In this document: piece after piece, positions 52,227-64,000 of the stretch | Numbering within the stretch: the first letter of the stretch is position 1 | Layout: each line of letters opens with the position of its first letter | NCBI GenBank assembly: GCA_013396655.1 | Contig: WBMV01004760.1 | Location: 688,046-752,045, forward strand | Length of the DNA: 64,000 nt | Direction of reading: 5' to 3' | Source: Campylorhamphus procurvoides | Taxonomy: Eukaryota > Chordata > Aves > Passeriformes > Dendrocolaptidae | The notes under the pieces: model-generated | Seen by the model: the letters and a program-made list of their open reading frames with translations, nothing else | Databases searched by the model: none | Told to the model about the DNA's origin: nothing | Position numbers and translations under genes: made by a program

Positions 52227-55029
52227 AGAACTAAAACTAAAGAGTAGGAGTTTGTAGGGAAGTCAAAATGCTTTATGAACTACTAGTGGCAGAAGTATAA
52301 GAAAGTTTACCATTCATCTGGTTTTCTGCAGGCATACCCCCCTTTTTTCCATCTATAAATTTTACTGGAGTAGAAGTTGGGGATTTCACATCTGTGTAGC
52401 AGCTCAGCAGGAGTTGCTGCTCTGACAAGGGTTGTTGGATGTCCAGAGAATCTAGACGTGTTTCCAGCACCTGGACAAATCAGCTCATGTCCCTGCCTTA
52501 CATTCTCCTATTACTATTTCCATCTATCACCATCTGAAACTGACACTTGCGAAGGGAAAGGGAGAGGAGCTCAACATGTTTTCCTTTATTTATGTCCTAA
52601 TTGCTCCACCCTAAGAGCTTCTCTCACCCACAGGATAGTGGTTTCTTCCTCATTGCTGTGGTGAAAGTGCTTCTGAAATCTCAGTGTGAGCAGTAAATCC
52701 AGTGCAGCTGGAACATTTCAGGGTAATTATGTATGCAATTCACCTGCTCAGGGCAAACACGGCCTGGAAGTGTTTCCTCATTGACAGGAAAATCCCCGAT
52801 AAAATTCCAGGCACTCTACTTGCGTGTAGTCATGAAGTTAATTTCCCTTTTTTTGGGTTCTTACATTCAGCAGCAAGGATGAACAAAGCAATATAGGTAG
52901 CAATAAGGTAGGATAATTTGGCAAGGTGATCTAAAGTTGGAACTGCTCTTTGAAATGCCTGGAACTCACCCTTTAAAACCACTTAAAAGGAGAGCTTTCC
53001 TAAACCCCTGCCTGCTCTCCGTGTTACGGTCAGGCTGTGCTTTCCCTTGCCCTGTCTTTGGAGAGAGGGAAGCAAGAAGGTAGACAACTGTTTCTCTTGC
53101 CTACTCTGGAAACTGAGGTGTTTGACTCAAAGTTGCTTAGTTTATGCTCCTTTTTTAAAAACCAGTATATTCTAAAAAGAGCCAGCACCTACCTTGAGGA
53201 TAGTTCTAGGCTAAATGAGTAGTGGATATATAGTATTAGTGGAGTCTCTTTGAACTGAAATTTAAGCAAACAGACCAGGGTCAGATTTCTTAGATTATTA
53301 ATAAGGTATTATTTTGAAAGAAGGATAATTTAACATATTTTTTTTTTACCTTTCCAGTGCTAATGCAGCCTGGATTTGGAGAACAGTGTCTATGATAATT
53401 TCTCTAACATTTCTTTACTCAAAAGATTAGATAACAGAATAGTGCATAAATAGTTGTGAAGAAAAAATAATTTTCAGAAAGCAGTTACTATTTTTTCATA
53501 ATTTGTTAGATTATTTAACTTGTTTCAACTGTGCTAATGTATACTATAAACATGCTCAGGTAGCAAGCTGATTGTCTCAAAAATTGTACCATTTCAAATG
53601 CCAAACACTAGACTGTTTTTTAGTAACCTGTGGACTGCTTCCATTTAATTGTAGGATTCATGCTGAGAGTGTCGAGAGTCATATCCCAAGTTAAATACAA
53701 ACAAAACAGCAGGATGTTGATACAACTGTGACTTCCATAGGAAGTAGTTAGAATGGTAATGTGGTCTCCTTCTAACTTGGGTGGAAAGTCTCTTGTGACT
53801 GCTTTTGCCCCACAGACCTGTAACACAGCAGGCCTTGACTAACATTTTTGACACCAACTTGCGAACACCATAAAGATTAGAGAAAGCCAAATGAAGGCTT
53901 TGTTCTCTAGAACAGAAGCTTTCTTGACTAAAATGAAAAGATGTTTTTCTTTTGTAAACAAGAAGGGGCACAAAGCAATAAAATGCTTCTCTCTGTGAGA
54001 ATAGAAAGAGTGAGCTGTTTACTTGTCAAAGTGCTTCTCTTAAAGACATATGAGTGTCACCAAGCTCCTACTCACGTGAGAGGTTCATATGGTCAGACTA
54101 AAGGATAGAAGGCTTTGATTTTATTTTATAAGATTCATAAATGTTTGAAATCTCATCAGCCTGGGAAGCAAGGGTGCCATTTGTTCTCTTTGTTTTGTTT
54201 GGTTGTAAATTACTTTCAAAATAGTTTGTCACCTGCTATTGAAGGTTAGTAAGATCAGGGTAGGATTTCTCCAAACCATCATATGAGGGACTGTGTTTTG
54301 CCTACTTTTATATGAGTATCCAAGCCAAGGAAGTTGGAGCCTCTCCCATGTTTCCTGTCCCCTTTAGAGAGTGGGAGGGTGCGGTAACAAGCTTTTCAGA
54401 GCATTTCCCTGCCAGGAAGACAGAGTTTTCCTCTCTGTTGTGGAAATGCAGCAGTGCTTCTTTTACCATAAAGGCAAACCAGAAAGAGTTCAAACATATT
54501 GCTGACAACGAATAGTATGTATAATAATTAAGCATACTTTTCTGAGCTAGAAAATGAATCTAGCTTGTTTTCTTAATTTCATAAGAATTTTGGTTTAATT
54601 ATAATGCATTTCCATAAATAATGTTGCCAAGAAACCACAAAAATTTAACCTGCTGACTCTTTGGTTGCACAAGTGATCTCTCAGGTTCCTGGGATCCATA
54701 TGGGTTGAGGCACCTGCCAGACATAAAGAGACTTTGATGGTAATTCCCACTCTGTATCCTAGGAGTGAACTCTGCTTTCCAATTTTGTTGCCATTGTTCT
54801 TCACCCGTTTTGGTACCTGTCCTCAGTAGGAAAAGAACAGTCAATGCCCCGCAAGCTTTTTATGTTGGAAATTCTACCATACTTATTAGGAGTTTAGTGC
54901 TTTCCCCAGAACCTGAATGGTAGAGAGATCAAGGGGGATCCTGCAGCTGCTTTATGAGGGAGAGGCTTAAATACTTTTGACCCTGGGGAGGGTAAGGCAG
55001 GGGGAGGAGTATATGTTTGAAGTTTGAAG

Positions 55030-55262
55030 AATCTCAAAGGAAGGTATAAATTGAATGTAGAGCTGTTGGTTCCCCGATCTCCCAGCATGAGGAATATCAG
55101 GCACTTGCTGAAGTTAATCAGTGATCGATCTGAAAGAAAGAAGTGCTGCTTTATGGAGTGGTTGTTGGTGACCTTCTGGAACTTGCTGCCACAGAGGCAT
55201 CAGCTGATTCAAAAAGGGGTTAGACAAATTCACTGATGAGAGGTCCATAGATGGCTGTTTTT
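55030..55262 (+). mobile_element. Old CR1/L3-like LINE fragment, 3' part
   Basis: The stretch ggaacttgctgccacagagg followed by gattcaaaaaggggttagac, aaattcactgatgagaggtc and catagatggct matches the 3' region of an ancient amniote CR1/L3-type LINE (forms like TTGCCACAGGATGTTGTGAT, then TTCAAAAAGGAATTAGACAA and ATTCATGGAGGATAGGTCCA), recalled from reptile genomes. The 5' part, up to about 55150, is weaker. The open frame 55024-55236 is a remnant reading of it. The subfamily cannot be assigned by eye. Confidence 0.65.
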
Positions 55263-56507
55263 TTAATACTCTTTGGTGGTTGTTATTGACCAGTGTTCAT
55301 AACATTTATTTTCCATCTGAAGTATTAGCTCTTCCCTGCCACATTGCTCCCTTATTCCAAATCAAACACAGTTAATGATCAGATGATTTCTAAACTATTT
55401 TTTTTAAATTGCTTATATTAAGTCAGCTAATGCACTGTGGAAGGATCAACAGCCACACTTTGAATAGCCTTTTGCATCTGCTGTTCCCCTATAGTGGATT
55501 TATATAAGTGGATTTACAAGATGATATAAGTGACAAAATGATTGGTTTAAAGTGTAGGTTATAAGTGAGATATGACAGTTACATGACATTTTCTAGTGAC
55601 TGAACCACGTAGAAGACAGACAGGATTAACAGTGCTTCAGGTTTACAGGTGTCTCAAGCTGCTTGAAGGACTCGTAGGTACAGAGTGTTCTTGTTGTTTG
55701 TAACGTGAAAGAAAATTTGAAGAAATAATCGCAGTGGAAAATCATTATCTTTACCTTTATTTTTTTAAATTAATATCTAAAAATGCTTTTCTGTTTTTCA
55801 GTTTATAAATGTGTTGGGGTTAAAATACACAAATTCAATCTATGATATATCTTGATTTGTAGAATTCTAGATTCATGAGAGATGGAATAGTATTCAGGAA
55901 GGGACAATGATGAAAAGGGCAGTGTAAAAAACTGAGATGGGACTGTGAGTTAATATTCAGTGAAACAAGGACAATGGCGAAAGGATGAGAGCTGGACAAA
56001 CCTGAAGAATTAAAATTCAGGTCTGAAATCTTTCAAAGGAAAGGCATGATTTAAAATACATTTCTGTTTCCTAAGGAAGCTTGTTATTTTTATCTGAACT
56101 TAACTTACTGGGCAGTTTAGCAATCTTAACTTTTTAGGTAAAGAAGAAAAATCATATGTGCTATCTAGTAAGTATTAAGCACTTTTTTTTCTCTTTTCTA
56201 TTGCACAACTTTTTATTTTTAATCTAAAAAAACAGAAGGAATAAAAGCATTTTACTGACAACAATAGTATGGGAAAAATCGTACTCTGAAATTTCTGATC
56301 TTGACAAAGCAATATCTACTTTGTTTTAAACCTCCTTTGAAAATCCTTTTATTAATTAAAAAATCAGTGAGGATAAAAAATAAATAGGATGGCATTTGTT
56401 TTGAAGTTCAGCCAGCATGGGAATGTAAAGGCCTCCATCTCTGATAATACACTCAAAAGAGCAAGTGGCTCAAAAGTCAGAAAGGAAGGAGTAGGAGGCT
56501 GAGAATA

Positions 56508-56519
56508 AAAAAAAAAAAA
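56508..56519 (+). repeat. Poly-A run
   Basis: Twelve A interrupted by G, followed by gaaaggaaaag. No retroposed body was recognised upstream. Confidence 0.6.
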
Positions 56520-59033
56520 GAAAGGAAAAGTTAGGCTTCTGTTTCATGGATTTTTTTAAAGCTGACTGAATTACGCCCTTGTCTACTGAAACCCTCTTAG
56601 TGTAATTCCCATTGGCCTCCGTGACACCTAGGGCAGCGCTGATCAACTGCAGGCTCCCATATTCCTAACCTCAGCCAACTCAATATGATTCTAGCAGATG
56701 TTGCTTCATTTTAAACCTCAAAATATGATGGGTCAGGGTTTTTTTTTTCCTTTTTCCAGTGGCAAATCTTGCATACTTGAGACCCAGGCCATGCAGTTCA
56801 ATGGTTGGAATTATGAGCTGATGCTCTCCCCGGTGGGATAATACTGAACTTAATGTAAACTCAGATCTTTGAAAATGAAGGACCAAAGAAATTAAAAGGT
56901 TTGGATAGTTTAAAGTGAACTAGTTGATTTTTCTTTAATATTGTATAAAACCATAAAATATAAAATGTGCTTAGAAATGAATATAATGATGTTTTCTGTT
57001 AGAAGGAAAAGGTCTTAGAAAGTCAGGAGAGAACAGTCAGAAGCAATCAAACAGGAACAGTTTTCTTAGCGGCAGAAGGGTAAGGTTTGGTTACCTTTCT
57101 CTCCTTCCCACTGCTGTTTAGGTGCTGTGAAGGAAATCCAGTGCTGCCTTCTTCCTGTGCTTCCTCATTCCTCCCCAAGTCCCCAGCAAAACAAGTACTT
57201 CTCTGTGTGCTGTGGAAAAATACATCCGAATTCCTATTGTTGAGTTTCCTGTGGTTGGGTTCTCTTGTGTGTAATAAGGTGCAAGATGTGCTTCAAGTTT
57301 TGCAGTCTTGTGTCCAAGAGCATTCATTAATGGTCTCCAGTGTGCCTTCTCTCATGCTTTGTAAGGTGTGAGCTCACAGGGCAGCCCTTCTGACTGTAAG
57401 GACACAAGTAACATTTATTCTTTTTTTCTAACCGATATAATGACACCTGCAAGAATTTATTCTCCTACAGGTCTGTACCTCTGTTTAGAAAGGAGTCAAG
57501 GAGGCTGACTTTTGGAGAGGGAGATGCACTTGTCCTGGTGGTGTTTGAGCCCTCCCTCTGAACTGTGTATAGCTCACTGGTTTAGAGTGTGACCCTGGCA
57601 AGACTGATCAATCCCCTTTATTAATGCTGTGCCAGGTGTAATGGGCTCCCATCCTTCACTGGCCACCCATAACAACTGTAATAAACAGGATAATGATAAA
57701 AACATGTATTTTTCTATCACTGTCCACAGTATCTGAACAATGTGCGTGTGGGAACATTGTAATAAGAAGAGAATTCTTCAAATATAATTAGTAAAATATG
57801 GCATAGCACACAAAAATGTGCTAAAGCAATGAATTCCTAAGGAAGGACACCTCTCCTTTCAATGCTGTCTTGCTGTTTAGCAGAGACTAACAGATCATGA
57901 ATTATGTGATGACAGTGGAAATTAAGATGAGCTCATCTCAATTTTCTCTGATTGTGAACAAAGTTGGCTGTATCCACACTGTTGTGCAGTGTACCAGAGT
58001 ATCTTAGCAAAGAGAAGGCCTGTTTAAGAAGGTCCATTATATAAGTCTGTGCTATGTCTTATAGCCAAGCTGTTGTGTTCAGGATAAACATCACCTTAAA
58101 AGGACACCTTGGATTGCTTCCTTAGGGTGAAGTGACTTCAACTCAATAGATAAACTTTTCAGGGTGAAAAAGAAGTTTGGTGACAGCACAAACTTATGCA
58201 GATTATTTTTAGTGAAAGATTTTTTTCTGTTGTCAGGGAATAGAAATGTTACATTTGTAGAGGAGCTTGCATAATCCTAATAGGACTACTGTGCTTTTTG
58301 TGTTGCATTTTAGTATCTAGAAGTACATTGGGGAATGAAAGTGAAAGACTTGGTATTTTTTTTCTGCATATTTAATAGTGATTTTCTCAAAACCCATCCA
58401 GGTTTAGTTTTGTAAGTGTGTAGGTATCAATGGGAGAACTGTGATTTACTGGCTTAGATTAGAAATGTAAAAATACTTTTTTGTGGTTAAAGGCTTCCCA
58501 GTTTCTAACCACTCCCACCTCAAACATGTAGTTTATGGTTGTTGCATTCAGCTCTGACCAAAATTAGGCCACACAGGCCTCTGATGATCACCATATTGCT
58601 AAAATCGTTCTCATTATGATGTATTATTCTGTTTTGCTTCCCAACAAATTTATCTTGAATTCTTTAAAGACTGACTTCCATGGTTCTCATCTTCTAGGTG
58701 GGTGGGAAGATGTAGGCTGGTCTAACAGAGACATTAAATGATCCACTTTATTCTTTTGAATTTCAACCTCCTTAACCTTTATTATGTCAGGGAACAGACA
58801 TAGATACTGAGGAGAAAATGTCAAAGGACATTTATAGGAGTGAGGGGACTTGGTTGTTCTGTTCAGCTGTCTCCATGTTAGGGCAGGTTGTGTCCCAAAA
58901 GCTTGTTAGGAGAGTGATGCGATTGGGAAGTAGAGCTTTTAAATTAAACTGAACTTTTGCTAGTTCCCTCATCTCCCCCTGCCCCTTTCCCACTAAAGCT
59001 CCAAAATAAAGAATGTTCTTGTCTCTATTTCAG

Positions 59034-59153
59034 AGATTTACTATGTTTGATAACTTAGCAGTGTCTTTTTGTGAGCTGGACAATTTCATCTGGGTCTTGT
59101 ATGACTATTTTGAGAAAGACTTTTTAGTTTTCTGTGTGGTCTGCAAACAAAAG
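59034..59153 (+). other. Candidate cryptic exon, 120 nt, unproven
   Basis: A well-formed acceptor (branch-like cactaaa at 58991-58997, then ttgtctctatttcag ending at 59033) and a consensus donor (aag|gtaagc at 59154) enclose exactly 120 nt. One frame is open throughout 40 codons (RFTMFDNLAVSFCELDNFIW onward), but it is phase 0 and resembles no family I know. Spliced after the upstream ERC2 exon (phase 2) it would instead give a stop at 59056-59058. It could be a poison exon, a pseudo-exon or chance. No homology supports coding. Confidence 0.3.
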
Positions 59154-62100
59154 GTAAGCAGTCCACAACTGTGAAATTCAGAGCAGGAGCTGGTGCTGGG
59201 ACTAGTGTGGATTCAGTAGCAAAAAGCAGAGGTCATTACATAACACCTAAAGAACAGAAGCCCAAGGAGCGTGGTAGATCATCATCTGACATCCAGCAAC
59301 CTGATACCCTCCTAGCAGAGTGGAAAATAATCTGACATTCAGGAGTTTAAAGAAAGGACTTTTCACCTAATGAAAAATGTTTAAACTTGCCACAGGCATG
59401 AAAGAAACCTGACTGCTTTCTAGCTTTGTTTTGGGTGCCCATTACTCTCCTTGCTCACCTGGATTATTTTGACAACAACTGAAAGAAAACTGGTGACACG
59501 AAACCAGACTCTTTTCTGGTTCTTGTGGCAGTGTATCCGTGTATACCCCCGACCTACCCACTACTGCCCCTCCCTGTCTTAAAAAAATAGTACAAGTACC
59601 CAGTCAAGATGCAAATTACCTACAGGATTTTACAATTGTATTAAGAAATAAAACAAACTTTTTTTTTCTCAGAATAATCACCCTTCAACACTTCAATACT
59701 GGGATGTTTTGTTTAGTCTAATGCACGTTTTTGGTAGTATCTAGTCTAAAAATGAATCTAATTAACAGCTCAATTTAGGAAATCCCTACTATAATTTGGC
59801 AACTAAATTAATGGGGGATATCAGTACATGACAAGCAACTTCCACTTAAGGTTAATGTAACTGTTACCTCATTAGAAGTGCAACTTTACACTCTTCAAAT
59901 AAAACCTTTATCGAATTTAAAATATGTATTTGATGAAGGACTGGCTGAACTTATGGGAATTTGTGGAATTATGCTGCCTTTATTGATACTGACTAGCTTT
60001 ATACATGTTTATCTTAATGATGCTTTATTGTGATTAAAAAAGATAGCAGATACTCTGCCTTTTTTTGTAAAGTGAGCTGTTGGAGCTTTTTCTGCTAAAG
60101 AAGGGGGTAGGGAATGGAGAATAGTCCAGCTCCAGAGAGGAGGCCCCTCACAGGCCATATGAATCCACTTACATGTAAATTGCTTGTCTATATGAATTAA
60201 GGTGAAGGTTATGAAAGAACTGCATTTCTGTGTTTATTGTAGGATTTTTGACAGTCTCTTTCCTCTTTCAAGTAAATTTGGCTTAAGTCCACAGTCAGTA
60301 CAGTTTTAAGTAAACTCCTCTTTTGTTACATTAACAAGGTTATAACATCACTGAGGCAGATTTCCAGCTGCATGAATTGGGGCCTGAGCATGAGACTGAG
60401 GGGATAATTAAAACCTTAGGGCGAGTGAGTTAAACTACCAACTAAAATTGGATAAAAGGCTAATTGTCCATAGCAACATAATACATGTTTCTAAATACCT
60501 GTGAAATAAAGATAAATATTCGTGGTCTTTTAATTCCTTTTTTAAATGCTCAGATTCAGTTTATATTTTAGAGCATAACAATAATCAAGAAGTAGTAAAT
60601 AGAAAGGCAAAGAATTATTCCCCAGATACTGTTATACTTCAGTTACTAATTGAAAACCAGAGTTCTTTTGAAGACTCCAGTGATTTTCTGACTTTCTTTA
60701 CAATTCAGGAAGCATTTTTGTATAGGAAGTATGAGCCTCGCTGTGTGATACAGTATATCGGAATGGACTGGTCGGTGCTTTGTCAAAATTTGTCATATCT
60801 CTCTTTCCTTCCTCCTTTTTTTCATTATTGAGAGTGGAGTTACATACCTTTGGTGACCTTCAAGAAGATGACATAGAGTCAGGCAAGATGATACATTACC
60901 ACAAAGTTAAAAAAACAGAATGGGTTGTAATGGCAGCTTGTCCTGAACTAAATGAATTGTGAAGGCCCATTTGTTATTCATTAGGAGAAGCAGAGCAGAT
61001 TACTGCTCTGCCTGCACAGGGAGCCTTTAAACTTAAGGTCATTTTACACTGGGACCCTTGTGGCATGGACAGCATTTAATACATTTTTAACAGCTTTTAC
61101 ATTTCCATGCTTTGCAGCAGTGCTTGTTGAATCATTTCTCTAATGAAGGTGTTTTAAAGTAGTTTAGAGTTACTTTGGGGGGAAAAACAGGAAAAAAAGA
61201 AATAATTGGGTTGATGAAGTGACTTTATATACTAAAGAGCTAAGCATGCAGAACATACTGCTCTAAAGTAATGTGTGCTGGTTCCCACCGCTACAGAAGT
61301 ACATCCCTGGGGAACTGTCTCAAAAAAAGAAAAAGCAGGCTTGGATAATACAGAGTATATTGACAATCTTCTGTTTGTATAGGTGGGAGTTTCTAGTGGC
61401 TCATGGTAAAAACTGACAGATTTCAGGCTTCCTACTTGCCAAAGAAGCTTGCACTTGGCTTCCAGAATGCTACTTGCCAAATCTATGGAAAGCCTGAGGA
61501 AACTCCTCTTGTTCCCTAAGTCAAGGAAGCAGTAGTGGGACAGGAGCAGAGCTTAAATGAACTGCACAGTACTGTACTGTACATTCTTTCTGAAATGCTA
61601 ATTTACTTTGTAGGGAGGTGGTAGTAACAATCAAAAGTCAATTGTTAAAGTCTGGAAAATGAAAGTGAAGACATTAAAGAAACATCATATGCCGCAGTCC
61701 TTTAGAATTAAGAGGTGTAAGAGGGACAAGCTTTGGCAAAACAAAAGGAAATATTCTCCAGTGAGAACAAAGTATCTGTTGTCTGAAATCTGGTACAAGC
61801 TGTTTTTTCTTCCATTGGAAGATAGACGATAGTCTATGAAATTTCAAGGCACTGGAGGGTTTAACTTGCATGCCCTTCAGAGATTTTGACAGTATGACTG
61901 ACTCCCTTAGAGTCACAGCTGGGACAGTCTGGGGTTAGCAAAGCATGTTTTCTTAGGGACAATAACAGAGGTGCCAGCTGTTGTCAGGAACCATCATGTC
62001 AGTAACATGTGGTGAATAAACGTGGTTGATAACTATTGCATTTAAATTGCTAGTATCAGAGTTAATTTTTTTCTTATTAGTGGAAATGAGTGATCAGCTC

Positions 62101-64000
62101 TTCAGCCAGTTTATAACTGGGGTTTAGATCTTGTAAGAGAACAAACCAAACTGACACATTTCCATGGTGAAAAGCTTCTGGTTAAATGAAGTGAGCTGCA
62201 AGAATCAATAGTTGTGACACCGTTGGGCAGAGACAGATGTGCAGATGAATAACCAAAATTAATAGCAGGCACCCTTAAGGGCTGATTAATCTGCCAGTAG
62301 AGAGTCTGTCTCTTTTCTACTCACTAGTACATCAGCTCATAAAAAATACAAATGAGCCCAATAGCAGCAAGAGCCTTAAGATCTGCTTCCTCATTAGTGA
62401 AACTTCAGAGCAGCATTTCCTATGGCTCTGTATCTTTTTCTACCTTATAAGAAAAGTTGTTAACAGGACTATATAGACTCACGTCTTGGGGCAAGGGAGA
62501 GAAGGTAGTGGAATTAATCTATAAAAGGAAGAGTTTGTCTTGGATTACTTTGGCAAACAACATATTAAAGAGTTTTAATGGTGAAAAATACATTAATATA
62601 TTTGATAAATGTTTTTTGTATGGTGGACGTGAAGTGACTTGTGTGGTTTACATTTTTGTTTATGTTGTAGACCATTGAGAGCAGGACTGTTAGTAGATTA
62701 TATCTGGTATTCTGCTCGTTCTTAGCTATTAGGGTAGCAAGATCTCCTGTTTTGTACAACTGGGGCCAACCTAAGGAAAAGATCCAAGGATGGCTTTTCC
62801 TGACAGCATGGAAAAGTTCATGAACTATAAGCTGTGTGTATAGTGTTGAAAGATAAACAAAGTTGCACATTTGGGGTTGGAGAAAATGCCCTTTTCAGAA
62901 GCTGAAAATAGAAAGACAGGGTCAAGCAAGTTGGGGTAAAAAGCCCACAAACATTCAGCTTTAGAACAATTCTTTTTCCTGGAGATGTGTAAGAGCTGAA
63001 AAAAAAAAGTGAGATGGATAAGTAGAACAAAGAGAAGAGGTCACTGGTCAAGAGGTACACTAGGAGTTGTTCAATTGTAATGATAACTGGAACTGATAAA
63101 GTTACTTAAGGGGGGTTCGAGCACTAAAAAGAAAAAAAAAATAAGAGGATGTAAACAACTTTGTTCCCTCTGTCTTCCTTCTGAAATTGCCCAGTGAAAG
63201 CTAGAGCTTGCTTCAAGCACTCTCTCACAATTTATCTTCTCTTTGACCTTCTGTTTGGGTATACTGCCTAATATATAGCTATTACCTCAAAGCTTTTTGT
63301 AGTCATTTTGTGGGATCATATGGCTGGTTATGTGAACCTCTTTTTGTAAAAGTTGGAATAAAAATTGTTCCAGGCAAAACAACCAAAAACCAGAATTGTG
63401 AAACTGGTTGCACATGTGTTTAGTGTAACTAAATTTATGCCTGACTCTCTCCCTAATGCTACATAATAGATCATGATGATCTTACTCCTGTACAATATAA
63501 TCTTGTCCTGTGTGTCTGGGTTATCTGACTGTTACACTATTGTTCAAATTGATTTGGGTGCTTCTTTCTCTCCTTTTTTCCTCTCCCTTATAAATAGTAA
63601 TCATGTGGAGTTATGTGTTTCTGTATTTCTTTCAATGACCTGGTTTATGCTTATTAAAGGCTCGTACAAAGGTATTTGTGTTTTTTCTCCAGAGTGATAT
63701 ACTCTGCCCCTTCACAAGTTGAGTATTTATCCCCACATGTGTAGAAGAAAGGGCCTCCATTTGAAGTTCTTACAGTGATGTATTGACTTGTAAACCTGTA
63801 TGATTCAGTTCAGAATTTTGTTCATTCAGTTTTAGAAGATTTTTGTCACTTTTTGTGTCTACCTGCATCTATGAAACACATACATGCACACACATACATT
63901 TTGCATGTGTTTGGCAGTGATGTGAAAGGCCCTTTAACCCCCTGCTGCTGCCTAATAGGTTCAGGAATTACGCTTTTAGAAGCACTTATTGACCCAGTGT

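Larger units (their letters stand above)
47519..64000 (+). other. ERC2: ERC2 intron, 5' portion (next exon lies outside the window)
   Basis: The intron starts with a consensus gtaagt. The first in-frame stop on read-through is immediate (47520-47522), and an AATAAA follows at 47555-47560. It holds an internally deleted CR1 copy (48907-49200), a C-rich tract (50000-50027), a 16-nt poly-A run (52211-52226), an old CR1/L3-like fragment (55030-55262), an A run (56508-56519), a candidate cryptic exon (59034-59153) and AT-rich unannotated sequence elsewhere. No further ERC2 exon was recognised in this part. Confidence 0.8.

Noticed and set aside
57570..57640. tgtgaccctggcaag segment considered as a MIR-type SINE core
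   Set aside because: Similarity covers only about 15 bases and the rest of the SINE is absent.
59813..59990. About 57-codon frame ending in a hydrophobic, membrane-like stretch, considered as a retroviral envelope remnant
   Set aside because: No ordered envelope landmarks (no cysteine motif or cleavage site) and stops directly upstream. Most likely chance.
63105..63125. ggttcgagc motif considered as a tRNA T loop
   Set aside because: Flanking bases cannot form the 5-bp T stem, and no acceptor, D or anticodon arms are present.
1..64000. Bacterial-type features, CRISPR arrays, operons and phage modules
   Set aside because: The sequence is vertebrate intron DNA with spliced exons, and no regularly spaced direct repeats with unique spacers were seen.

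Overview
This window looks like a piece of a bird genome lying wholly inside one large gene, ERC2 (ELKS/CAST family, presynaptic active-zone scaffold), transcribed on the + strand. The bird assignment rests on CR1 LINE copies in typical avian form (34241-34362, 34441-34525 and 48907-49200), on AT-rich, CpG-poor intron sequence, and on a low overall repeat load. The gene assignment rests on two short exons whose translations match the ERC2 coiled coil closely and differ from its paralogue ERC1. Species cannot be read from the sequence.

Layout: 1-14456 is the 3' part of a long intron. 14457-14592 is a 136-nt exon (phase 2 in, phase 0 out). 14593-47357 is a complete 32,765-nt intron. 47358-47518 is a 161-nt exon (phase 0 in, phase 2 out). 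47519-64000 is the 5' part of another intron. The two exons join in frame. No other ERC2 exon was recognised, and no second gene, tRNA or CRISPR was found. Only about 0.3 kb of the 64 kb is supported coding sequence. Almost every other open frame is a chance frame in intron DNA.

The introns hold CR1-type LINE pieces of different ages. Two are short younger 3' ends in tandem (about 34.2-34.5 kb, minus strand). One is an internally deleted avian CR1 (about 48.9-49.2 kb, plus). Three are decayed older CR1/L3-like pieces: about 25.0-25.5 kb (plus, reverse transcriptase N-terminal part), about 32.0-32.7 kb (minus, ORF2 C-terminal part and 3' end), and about 55.0-55.3 kb (plus, 3' part). There are also small tandem duplications (12, 24, 25, 31 and 91 bp units), a (TTTTA)n tract next to the only unresolved base (27748), a C-rich tract able to form a quadruplex on the minus strand (50000-50027), and several poly-A/T runs.

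I found no convincing new biological system. The observations most worth checking concern ERC2 RNA processing: a UG repeat where the pyrimidine tract of the first exon should be, a strong decoy acceptor 134 nt before the second exon that would cause an immediate stop, an early stop and AATAAA just after the second exon, and a well-formed 120-nt candidate cryptic exon at 59034-59153. A 216-codon antisense open frame at 10998-11648 is the longest in the window and is unexplained.
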